A DNA stretch of 64,000 nucleotides from NCBI GenBank assembly GCA_005406025.1, contig BGZK01001236.1:1-64000 (forward strand). Direction: 5' to 3'. The notes below the pieces were generated by a model. It ran no database searches, was not told the DNA's origin, and worked only from the letters and a program-made list of their open reading frames with translations. The stretch is from Eumeta japonica. Taxonomy: Eukaryota > Arthropoda > Insecta > Lepidoptera > Psychidae. Below are positions 47,670-57,909 of this stretch, piece after piece (within the stretch, counting starts at the first letter, position 1; each line of letters starts with the position of its first letter). Made by a program: the position numbers and the translations under genes.

Positions 47670-47905
47670 GTACATATGCGGGCAACAGCCGGCCCGCGGG
47701 TCGCATCCGGCCCGCTGCTGTAAGATTTGATCCGGCCCGCGTGACATTTTGAAAAATTTCATGTCTGATATCAATCGCTAAAAATTATAAACATTAGTTT
47801 AAAACACTACATTAATATGCACTACTTTAGAACGCGGCCCGCAAATGAATTTGCACACTGAAGTTTGGCTCACAACATGTCAAAGGTTGGCCGTACCTGA
47901 TTTAG
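47670..47905. mobile_element. hAT-like non-autonomous fragment
   Basis: GGCCCGC is repeated at the left (47690-47745, three times) and again at 47836, and the right end reads, inverted, CAGGTACGGCCAACCTTTGA. This pattern resembles non-autonomous hAT elements with CAGG..GGCC ends. Termini do not match well enough for a firm call. Confidence 0.35.
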
Positions 47906-48410
47906 TATTATATGGTCACTTTTCTGATTCGTAATGTTGTATTGACGCGACGTTGACACCATTTTTAATTTTTGGATCATCTTCGCCCCGACCCTATAAA
48001 AACGTACATCTAAAGATTCTTAAAAACGTGTATAACCAAAACCATAATCTATAAGTGTGAAATTCAAGGCCGATCTCTGCAAAAGTTTAAAGATCGGTGT
48101 CCCATACTGATTTCCTTTAGGGTCGTTTCCACGTTCCTAGGACGTTCTAGGGCTTGTGTAAACAACATAAAAGCAAAGATAATAAGCGATGGGAAAAATA
48201 CAAAGGAGTCTATACGTCAGATTATAGGTATACAAGCTTTAGTGTATTTTTAAATAGTGTACAGCGCTTTACACGTCATTAATTGTGAGCGACTCAGATA
48301 ATCAAGGAGACAGTATTTGTTAACTGCTTGGTAACATATAAATATTTTCTTGTGATAAAAACCAAAAAATGAGTAAAATGTAACTAATATACATTTAACC
48401 TAACTTAACT
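47905..48410. other. intergenic sequence
   Basis: No gene or defined repeat recognised. Confidence 0.4.
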
Positions 48411-48414
48411 GAAC

Positions 48415-48620
48415 GGCGTTGGCTTAGTGGTCGAGCGTGTTGACTTTTAATATAGAAGTATTGATTTCAATCCTGATAACGGACGAATCGACTTTTTAAC
48501 TTTAAGTTAAATTATATCACACGTTCCGTATATATTAGAACACATTAAGCTGTTGGTCGTGGACATTGTCGGGCCGGCGTGGGGGGGCTAAGGTCCAAGC
48601 CCGTCGATCTGAAATAAAAA
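48415..48620 (+). mobile_element. SINE candidate, tRNA-related, copy 2
   Basis: An A-box-like TTGGCTTAGTGGTCGAGC (48419-48436) and a B-box-like GATTTCAATCCTG (48473-48485) are correctly ordered. The body has TTTAACTTTAAGTTAAATTA, and the tail GTCCAAGCCC..TGAAATAAAAA corresponds to the copy at 36.0-36.2 kb. No coding. Confidence 0.6.
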
Positions 48621-48684
48621 TTGTGTGGTAATTCACAAAAAAATCTTTTACAAACATATTACCTAACTTCATTTAATTTAGAAA

Positions 48685-48797
48685 GACTACGTACAACTTA
48701 TTTTTTTTTCTATATTTCCATACAGAAATATAGTTTTCTATACAGAAATATAGTTTTCTATACAGAAATAAAGAAAAAAATTAGTTGTACGTCAGTG
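48685..48797. repeat. hairpin with internal tandem 20-mer
   Basis: Left arm from GACTACGTACAACTTATTTT and right arm ending AAAATTAGTTGTACGTCAGT are near-complementary over about 30 bp. The loop holds three tandem copies of a GTTTTCTATACAGAAATATA-like 20-mer. The open frame spanning it is a by-product. Confidence 0.8.
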
Positions 48798-49080
48798 AGC
48801 TTGAAGTGTGATCTCTACGCCCTCTATAACAAATATTGACACAAAATTGAAGCTTTAATAAACCAATTCACTGGTGTCGATATTTGAAAGCAATTTGCGT
48901 TTCCAATTAAGTCGTTTCGTTGAATTATGAGACAACCTTTAATTGTGACAGACTGACAGTAACATTGGGGAGTCGGTTTAAACACATTACTGAAGCTGAA
49001 GAAATGAGGTCGTCGTACGGTGCTCGTCGCTGATGATAGTACAAAAAAATAAAATAACATATAAACGCTTTTGGCATACT

Positions 49081-49385
49081 ACTACCTTTTATAGGGTTTC
49101 TAGCTAAACAAAATGATAAAAACGAAACCCTTATGGTTTTATTATGTCCGTCCGTCTGCGCGTCCGTATGTCACAGACACAGTTATTCAAAAACTACAAA
49201 ACGTATATTGATGAAATTTATAGTGTAGGTGTCTTGTACAAACCGCTACTTAATTTAGTAGTTAAATAACAAAAATAAATACTTCAAGAGGGGGGCACTC
49301 CGTACAGAACAGAAGCTGGAAATTTTTTTGTAGCAAACATCAACGCGTGATACATACTTCAACAGTTCTTTAATAAACAGGTTAA
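49081..49385 (+). repeat. short interspersed repeat, copy 4 (AACCCTTATAGTTTCG family)
   Basis: AAACCCTTATGGTTTTATTA, CCGTCCGTCTGCGCGTCCG, GTCACAGACA and the downstream blocks parallel 10090-10300 closely, with an insertion near 49265-49310. Confidence 0.75.
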
Positions 49386-49778
49386 CGTATCTAAGAAATT
49401 TTTCTGATTATGCTTTTATTGATTATTCCTGAATCAAATTGATTATACGATTCTTGTAGCTACAAAGAGTTTTAGATTTCAAAATGTTTTTTCCTATTTT
49501 TTATACCAGAAATGTATTGCAATCGAGTTTTAAGTAATTCTTAATGGTTCTGCAAAGTTTGAAATTATTCAAACCTCGGAAAGTGGGTGTAAACTGAATC
49601 AAAGATTCCATTACCCTCCATTTATACAGACGAAGTCAATAAAATCGTATTAAAAGGACTTTTAATGACTTTTTTAATGGCTTCAGCATTGGATTTTTAA
49701 AGTATTTCTTTAGCATATTGATATAAACAAATAATTATATTTACCAATTCGTTGTTGTGATCATTTTCTGAGAGCATA

Positions 49779-51043
49779 CGTAGGGCGCACTGCAAATTTC
49801 TGGAATGAATGAGAAAGAATTACCATGAATTGTAAAAAATGAATTTATTATATATCAAAATATTTTCCATTAGCATAAATGCACTTTTTCGTACGAATAA
49901 ACGAATTTTGAAAACATTTACGCCACTCCTCCCTGGTGACCTCGGAAAAATGTTTTTCACACTCTTCGACAGCCTCGTCTGGTGATGAAAATCCTTGACC
50001 GCGTGTAATGGTTCTTAATTTTTGCGAACAAAAGAAAGTCACAAGATGTCAAGTCGGGACTGTACGCAGGATTGATCGTAAGTTCTACGTCTTTCTCTTT
50101 CGAAAATTTATTTGTCTCTTTAGCCATGTGAGAACTGGCATCGCGGTGCAAGATGATACGACGTTTACGGTTAATTTTACGGAGTTCATCAATGCCTTCC
50201 GGCAAGCAAATGGTCGTATACCAATCACTATTCACGGTACGATAATTCTCCAATGCAACAGTAGTCATATGTCCAGTTTTATTAAAAAAAGAAGCAATCA
50301 TCTGCTTATAGGATCTTCACTCCCGTGCCAGTTGGCTGGTTTCGGCTCATCTCGAAAGCTACTTTGTTTTGGAACAGTAACAATAAATCCATGTTTCGTC
50401 ACCTGTTACTATGTCCCACATAAAATTTAACGTCACTTTCTTGAATCTGGTAAGCGTGGCATTGCACGAAGTGGCGCGGTATGTTTTTTGAGCCTCAGTC
50501 AAATTGCAGGGGATCCACCGCGAGCACAGCTTTTTCATACCCAAATTTTTATGTAGGATTGATTGTATTTGACTTATGCCTATGCCTAAAGATGCTCGAA
50601 TCTCATGATAGGTCTCTCAGTTTCGATCATACGCCGCACACCATCGATATTTTTGTTATTCACAGTGGTAGACGGGCAACCATCACGAAATTCGTCACTG
50701 AAATTGACACGACCGCGTTTGAATTCTGCAAGCCAGTTAAAAATATTCGTTTTGTATGGTGATTTATAGTCAAAAGCAGTTCGAAGCTGAGCAAAGCTCT
50801 GATGAACAGTCAAATTACACTTGAAATCGTAGAAAATCATACTATAAAAATTTTCAATACTTAAATTCATAGCGATGAAAGCATGCAATGCTTAAAATGT
50901 CGTTGCAATGTAAAAAAAAAACTGACAGTTAGATGAAAAAACCTGTATTCTACAGCAAGAGTTCCATTTACAAATGCGGTAGTTTTATTTTAAATATTGT
51001 TTATGTAAGTGGCCAGTTCCAGAAACTTATAGTGCGCTCCACG
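49779..51043 (-). mobile_element. mariner element, copy 2
   Basis: On the minus strand it starts CGTGGAGCGCACTATAAG (from 51043) and ends at 49779 with the inverse end CGTAGGGCGCACTGC. TA flanks both sides (49777-49778, 51044-51045). Length 1265 bp. It is the same subfamily as 31013-32315 but inverted relative to it. Confidence 0.9.
49848..50870 (-). pseudogene. mariner transposase (DD34D type), decayed but catalytic residues kept
   Basis: Blocks in order on the minus strand: MNLSIENFYSMIFYDFKCNL, FNWLAEFKRGRVNFSDEF and PSTT (50870-50620), GMKKLCSRWIPCNLTEAQK (about 50540), TGDETWIYCY with the first catalytic Asp (about 50400), ILHRDASSH with the second (about 50125), YSPDLTSCDF with the third (about 50030), and EEWRKCFQNSF near the end. 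The codon after the second Asp is missing (HDN has become HRD-A), giving 33 instead of 34 residues before the third Asp. At least two frameshifts and one stop prevent translation. Plus-strand frames over it are shadows. Confidence 0.85.
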
Positions 51044-51339
51044 TATAGATATTACACATATTGAAAAAATACCATAATTATTATAATGAAATATTTTTTT
51101 CTTTATTTTGTAATAAATAAAGTAATAAATCAAAAAATATTCTTACAATCCAATCATCAGTAAATTTCGCTGTTGGGTGCCAGTTCATTTTAGAGCGTTA
51201 ATCTATGCTTCTATATAAAACAGTAGCGTATGTCTATACATTCAATTTTTTTTTATTAAATTTCGTTATAGATGTTCGTTTTATGAATAACTGACACCAA
51301 TTGTATCAATTTTAAAATTCATGTATGTCATTTTATAGC

Positions 51340-54300
51340 TCAAGAACGGTTAGACCGATCGTGATAGAAATAGGTACACAGTAAGAACGTGTGATTGCGC
51401 AAATGATAGGTTTACTGTCTATCAGTCAGTGTGTCTGTCTGTCTGTATCTTCTTTAATAACTCAAAGAAGATTTCATCAATCTTGATAAAAACTAGTGTA
51501 TAATCAGAACATGTGATTGCACCAATGATAGGCTACTGTCTATCAGTCAGTGTGTCTGTCTGTCTGTATCTTCTTTAATAACTCAAAAAAGATTTCATCG
51601 ATCTTGATAAAAACTAGTGTATAATCAGAACATGTGATTGCGCCAATGATAGGCTACTTACTGTCAATCAGTCAGTGTGTCTGTCTGTATCTTTTTTAAT
51701 AACTCAAAAAATATTTCATCGATCTTGATAAAAACTAATGTATAATCAGAACATGTGATTGCGCAAATGATAGGCTACTGTCTATCCGTCAGTGCGTCTG
51801 TATCTTCTTTATTAATTCAAAAAAGATTTCATCGATCTTGATAAAAACTAGTGTATAATCAGAACATGTGATTGCACCAATGATAGGCTACTGTCTATCA
51901 GTCAGTGTGTCTGTCTGTCTGTATCTTCTTTAATAACTCAAAAAGATTTCATCGATCTTGATAAAAACTAGTGTATAATCAGAACATGTGATTGCGCCAA
52001 TGATAGGCTACTTACTGTCAATCAGTCAGTGTGTCTGTCTGTATCTTTTTAATAAAAGATTTCATCGATCTTGATAAAAACTAGTGTATAATCAGAACAT
52101 GTGATTGCGCAAATGATAGGCTACTTACTGTCAATCAGTTAGTGTGTCTGTCTGTATCTTTTTAATAACTCAAAAAGATTTCATCGATCTTGATAAAAAC
52201 TAGTGTATAATCAGAACACGTGATTGCGCAAATGATAGGCTACTGTCAATCAGTCAGTGTGTCTGTATCTTCTTTAATAACTCAAAAGATTTCATCGATC
52301 TTGATAAAAACTAGTGTATAATCAGAACACGTGATTGCGCAATGATAGGCTACTGTCTATCAGTCAGTGTCTGTCTGTCTCTTCTTTAATAACTCAAAAG
52401 ATTTCATCGATCTTGATAAAAACTAGTGTATAATCAGAACATGTGATTGCGCAAATGATAGGCTACTTACTGTCAATCAGTTAGTGTGTCTGTCTGTCTG
52501 TATCTTTTAATAACTCAAAAATTTCATCGATCTTGATAAAACTAATGTATAATCAGAACATGTGATTGCGCCAATGATAGGCTACTGTCAATCAGTTAGT
52601 GTGTCTGTCTGTATCTTTTTAATAACTCAAAAGATTTCATCGATCTTGATAAAATAGTGTATAATCAGAACACGTGATTGCGCAAATGATAGGCTACTGT
52701 CTATCCGTCAGTGTCTGTCTGTATCTTTTAATAACTCAAAAAGATTTCATCGATCTTGATAAATTAGTGTATAATCAGAACACGTGATTGCGCAAATGAT
52801 AGGCTACTTACTGTCAATCAGTTAGTGTGTCTGTATCTTTTTAATAACTCAAAAAGATTTCATCGATCTTGATAAAAACTAGTGTATAATCAGAACATGT
52901 GATTGCGCCAATGATAGGCTACTTACTGTCAATCAGTTAGTGTGTCTGTCTGTATCTTTTTAATAACTCAAAAGATTTCATCGATCTTGATAAAAACTAG
53001 TGTATAATCAGAACACGTGATTGCGCAAATGATAGGCTACTGTCAATCAGTTGTGTGTCTGTCTGTATCTTTTTAATAACTCAAAAAGATTTCATCGATC
53101 TTGATAAAAACTAGTGTATAATCAGAACATGTGATTGCGCAAATGATAGGCTACTTACTGTCAATCAGTTAGTGTGTCTGTCTGTATCTTTTTAATAACT
53201 CAAAAAGATTTCATCGATCTTGATAAAACTAGTGTATAATCAGAACATGTGATTGCGCAAATGATAGGCTACTGTCTATCAGTCAGTGCGTCTGTATCTT
53301 TTAATAACTCAAAAGATTTCATCGATCTTGATAAAAACTAGTGTATAATCAGAACATGTGATTGCGCAAATGATAGGCTACTTACTGTCAATCAGTTAGT
53401 GTGTCTGTCTGTATCTTTTAATAACTCAAAAAGATTTCATCGATCTTGATAAAATTAGTGTATAATCAGAACACGTGATTGCGCAATGATAGGCTACTGT
53501 CTGTCATCAGTGTGTCTGTATCTTTTTAATAACTCAAAAGATTTCATCGATCTTGATAAAACTAGTGTATAATCAGAACATGTGATTGCGCAAATGATAG
53601 GCTACTGTCAATCAGTTAGTGTGTCTGTCTGTATCTTTTAATAACTCAAAAAGATTTCATCGATCTTGATAAAAATAGTGTATAATCAGAACATGTGATT
53701 GCGCAAATGATAGGCTACTTCTGTCAGTTAGTGTGTCTGTCTGTATCTTTTTTAATAACTCAAAAAAGATTTCATCGATCTTGATAAAAACTAGTGTATA
53801 ATCAGAACACGTGATTGCGCAAATGATAGGCTACTTACTGTCAATCAGTTAGTGTGTCTGTCTGTATCTTTTTTAATAACTCAAAAAAGATTTCATCGAT
53901 CTTGATAAAAACTAGTGTATAATCAGAACACGTGATTGCGCAAATGATAGGCTACTTACTGTCAATCAGTTAGTGTGTCTGTCTGTATCTTTTTTAATAA
54001 CTCAAAAAAGATTTCATCGATCTTGATAAAAATTAGTGTATAATCAGAACACGTGATTGCGCAAATGATAGGCTACTGTCTATCCGTCAGTGCGTCTGTA
54101 TCTTTTTTAATAACTCAAAAAAGATTTCATCGATCTTGATAAAAACTAGTGTATAATCAGAACATGTGATTGCGCAAATGATAGGCTACTTACTGTCAAT
54201 CAGTTAGTGTGTCTGTCTGTATCTTTTTTAATAACTCAAAAAAGATTTCATCGATCTTGATAAAAACTAATGTATAATCAGAACATGTGATTGCGCCAAT

Positions 54301-55700
54301 GATAGGCTACTTACTGTCAATCAGTTAGTGTGTCTGTCTGTATCTTTTTTAATAACTCAAAAAAGATTTCATCGATCTTGATAAAAATTAGTGTATAATC
54401 AGAACACGTGATTGCGCAAATGATAGGCTACTGTCTATCCGTCAGTGCGTCTGTATCTTTTTTAATAACTCAAAAAAGATTTCATCGATCTTGATAAAAA
54501 TTAGTGTATAATCAGAACACGTGATTGCGCAAATGATAGGCTACTGTCTATCCGTCAGTGCGTCTGTATCTTTTTTAATAACTCAAAAAAGATTTCATCG
54601 ATCTTGATAAAAACTAGTGTATAATCAGAACATGTGATTGCGCAAATGATAGGCTACTTACTGTCAATCAGTTAGTGTGTCTGTCTGTATCTTTTTAATA
54701 ACTCAAAAAAGATTTCATCGATCTTGATAAAACTAGTGTATAATCAGAACACGTGATTGCGCAAATGATAGGCTACTGTCTATCCGTCAGTGCGTCTGTA
54801 TCTTTTTTAATAACTCAAAAAAGATTTCATCGATCTTGATAAAAACTAGTGTATAATCAGAACATGTGATTGCGCCAATGATAGGCTACTTACTGTCAAT
54901 CAGTTAGTGTGTCTGTCTGTATCTTTTTTAATAACTCAAAAAAGATTTCATCGATCTTGATAAAAATTAGTGTATAATCAGAACACGTGATTGCGCAAAT
55001 GATAGGCTACTGTCTATCCGTCAGTGCGTCTGTATCTTTTTTAATAACTCAAAAAAGATTTCATCGATCTTGATAAAAATTAGTGTATAATCAGAACATG
55101 TGATTGCGCAAATGATAGGCTACTTACTGTCAATCAGTTAGTGTGTCTGTCTGTATCTTTTTTAATAACTCAAAAAAGATTTCATCGATCTTGATAAAAA
55201 CTAGTGTATAATCAGAACATGTGATTGCGCCAATGATAGGCTACTTACTGTCAATCAGTTAGTGTGTCTGTCTGTATCTTTTTTAATAACTCAAAAAAGA
55301 TTTCATCGATCTTGATAAAAACTAGTGTATAATCAGAACATGTGATTGCGCAAATGATAGGCTACTTACTGTCAATCAGTTAGTGTGTCTGTCTGTATCT
55401 TCTTTATTAATTCAAAAAAGATTTCATCGATCTTGATAAAAATTAGTGTATAATCAGAACACGTGATTGCGCAAATGATAGGCTACTGTCTATCCGTCAG
55501 TGCGTCTGTATCTTTTTTAATAACTCAAAAAAGATTTCATCGATCTTGATAAAAATTAGTGTATAATCAGAACACGTGATTGCGCAAATGATAGGCTACT
55601 GTCTATCAGTCAGTGTGTCTATCTGTCTGTATCTTCTTTTATAACTTAAAAAAGATTTTATCGATCTTGATAAAAACTAATGTATAATCAGAAAATATGA
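51340..55700 (+). repeat. satellite array, about 37 units of about 117 bp
   Basis: Each unit reads, in order: AACTCAAAAAAGATTTCATC, GATCTTGATAAAAACTAGTG, TATAATCAGAAC, a CACGTG or CATGTG box, ATTGCGC(A/C)AATGATAGGC, TACT, a spacer ending TCAGT(T/C)AGTG, GTCTGT repeats and ATCTT(T/C)TTTAAT. Periods range from about 108 to 123 bp because the A, T and GTCT runs vary. The first unit (from about 51340) and the last (to about 55700) are diverged; internal units are nearly identical. It is too homogeneous to be old. No coding. Confidence 0.95.
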
Positions 55701-55734
55701 TTTTGATATACCGTTTAGAAATCATTTGTTTTTA

Positions 55735-55850
55735 TATGGTTGTGTGTGTACGTGTGCGTGCTTGCGTACGTGCATGCGTGAGTGTGCGTGTACGTGCGCG
55801 AGTTGCGTGTCGTGTGCCTGAGTGTGCTTATGCGTGTCCGTCTTGTGAGT
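55735..55850. repeat. GT/GC-rich alternating purine-pyrimidine tract
   Basis: Irregular GTGTGTGTACGTGTGCGTGC-type sequence abuts the satellite array on its right. Such tracts can adopt Z-DNA. Confidence 0.85.
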
Positions 55851-56147
55851 TAAAATTTCATCGTGGCTTTCCATGATTAAAAAGATAGGTAAATTTGTCA
55901 ATCTGTTTTTATTTATTCTAAAACAATAGAATTATTTGGGTGTCATTTGTTTATAGTAATATTGTATAGAGATAAAGTTTGTAAATTTTTAATTTAGATT
56001 AGAATAATCTCTGGAACTGTTGATCCTATCCTGAAAATTCTGTCATTAATAGGAAGCTATTATTTTGATTTCTGAGTACCATAAGTTATTTTTAATTGTG
56101 ATTATCAATAAACAAATAGTAATTGAAGTCAGAAAAAATTAGACGTT

Positions 56148-56330
56148 TAGTCGATTTATTGGCGTATGGTGCCTAAAGGGTTTGAAGAAAGGAAATATAA
56201 TCTATATCAAAAATATTGACCTTGAATAGCTTTAAAAATAAATCTACGATGGCATATATTTGTGTCTAATATTTCATCTATAGAGATGGTTTTTATGTTA
56301 ATAGTGAAACAAATTTACCAAATGAAATTT
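56148..56330 (+). repeat. short interspersed repeat block, copy 2
   Basis: Shares GATTTATTGGCGTA, GGGTTTGAA, TAATATTTCA and GATGGTTTTTAT with 13572-13757. Confidence 0.75.
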
Positions 56331-56392
56331 GGATATGGTTTCCAAGTACACTCTATGATTTTTTACGAAAAAAAATTAAATTAGTATCGAGT

Positions 56393-56600
56393 GTTGGTGG
56401 CTCGGTGGTTAAGGCTCAGCTTGGGATAAGAAGATATCAGGTTCGACCCTGAACGCGGTCGAATTGGCAAATGAGTTTCTAACTTCAAATTACTGAACCG
56501 ATTCTAAAAACACCTTCATGAATAAGAAGCTCCTTGAGTAAAATAGCCTATTAACATTTCGCTCTGGCGTCATCTGCATATTTGTGTTATTACAGATTCT
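56393..56600 (+). mobile_element. SINE candidate with tRNA-like head
   Basis: An A-box-like TGGCTCGGTGGTTAAGGC (56398-56415) and an exact B-box GGTTCGACCCTGA (56440-56452) are spaced as in a tRNA-derived promoter. The cloverleaf was not confirmed, and the 3' end is not defined; it differs in tail from the copies at 36.1 and 48.5 kb. Confidence 0.5.
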
Positions 56601-56679
56601 AAAAATTCTTTCACTATAAAAATCTACACTATATCCAAGTAATACAGACTAAATTTTATTTTGACACTAGCCCCGTCTA

Positions 56680-57055
56680 AATCGAAACCGTGATTGGCAC
56701 GAAAACGTGATTGGCAGTGGAACTGAATTTGCAAACGGGACGAGGATCAGAATCGCAGAATCTAAAGTCGAGGTCGGAATCGAGTGTGGGACTAAAATCA
56801 GGACCAAAGGCATGATCAGAATTAAAATAAGGAGCAGTGCCGAGATCGGAATTTAGAGCTGAACTAGAGTCCTGATCCACTTAGGTCAGGACTGGGTTTG
56901 CAATTTTGATTACAAACCAGGTCGCGACCGCGTTTGAAATCGACATTGGGACCAATTGGCATCGAGCATCGGGACAGAGATTGGAATCATTATTAAGATC
57001 GTGATCGGTCCATTTATAAGATAAAGCAATTCGTTATTGTTCCGTGCGGGAGGAA
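56680..57055 (+). mobile_element. Helitron-like non-autonomous element with degenerate GATCG/GGAATCG short repeats
   Basis: Bases 56680-56990 consist of loosely repeated 12-15 bp strings such as GGGACCAAAATCAGG / GAGATCGGAATC. The right end (ATAAGATAAAGCAATTCGTT then GCGGGAGGAAGCCAG) matches the end at 61.0 kb. The minus-strand frame here, rich in Asp and Ser, is a product of these repeats. Confidence 0.5.
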
Positions 57056-57322
57056 GCCAGTGGATAGTATAATTTTATCACAATTATCAATAATGCTATT
57101 GCTCCTTGAATAGTCTCATTACCTATGAAATTTTATTAGGGGGTCGTGTGGTCGATATTAATACAATTTTTGTGTCGCAAAGTGGGTTGTTTGTAACATT
57201 TACAATTCGAAACCAAAAGTATCTCTCAGAGAAATATTAAAAAAAAAATATTTAAGTTTAATGTTACAATACATATACGAAAACTTGGTCATGTATGTCA
57301 TGAGAAATATAGAATCGTTCCA

Positions 57323-57375
57323 AAAATAAGTGACATCCATAACATTGTATTAATGTTATGGATGTCACTTATTTT
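57323..57375. repeat. perfect palindrome, 24-bp arms, 5-bp loop
   Basis: Arms 57323-57346 and 57352-57375 are exact reverse complements around GTATT. Compared with LINE copy A, the left arm is ordinary LINE sequence (TGACATCCATAACATT context) and the right arm is an extra inverted copy. Confidence 0.95.
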
Positions 57376-57770
57376 CCTTATAGTATTATAAGAACGAACA
57401 AACGACATTAGAACGATCTTACTGCTCATAAAACCCGTCTAAGCAAAGTTAGTAAATCATTTAAGGGGCAATGTGTACGCGTTTATAATAAGATCCTAGA
57501 TGAAATTTAAAATATGTCATTTTAGAAATTCAAACGTTTCGTTAAAAGAATGTTATATGGTAAGGGCTATTATACCGTATCTGCATATCTTAATGAAAAA
57601 AACCCATGGCATTGAACTGCTCAGCTATCAGGCTGCTTCATGTTATTTCTAAGTAATGTACTAAATTATTAATTACTTAATAGTTTGTATCGACAAGAAA
57701 ACAAAAAGCAACAATTACGTTTCTTGGCCATTCTTGTCAAGGTGTATCAGCATTTAGAGTGGATGGTAAT

Positions 57771-57823
57771 TTTAATGTCTAAAACAATTCCTTGTTCATC
57801 AACGAATTGTTTTAGACATTAAA
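57771..57823. repeat. perfect palindrome, 20-bp arms, 13-bp loop
   Basis: TTTAATGTCTAAAACAATTC (57771-57790) and its exact complement (57804-57823) lie in the 3' end of LINE copy C. Confidence 0.95.
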
Positions 57824-57909
57824 AGTGTATTTGTATTTCTTATTATTGTATTTGTATTTCAAGTGTATTTTTATTATCTACTAAATAAGGTTATTTTTGA
57901 TTTGATCGA

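Noticed and set aside
50008..50430. 140-codon plus-strand frame
   Set aside because: It is antisense to the mariner transposase, which has all expected motifs on the minus strand.
51340..55700. CRISPR-like array
   Set aside because: Units are directly tandem with no unique spacers, periods vary, and the surroundings are eukaryotic transposon DNA.
56393..56470. Functional tRNA gene
   Set aside because: A and B boxes are present, but I could not form a convincing acceptor stem or anticodon loop; a SINE head fits better.
56677..56880. 67-codon minus-strand Asp/Ser-rich frame
   Set aside because: It is produced by the degenerate short tandem repeats of the Helitron-like element.
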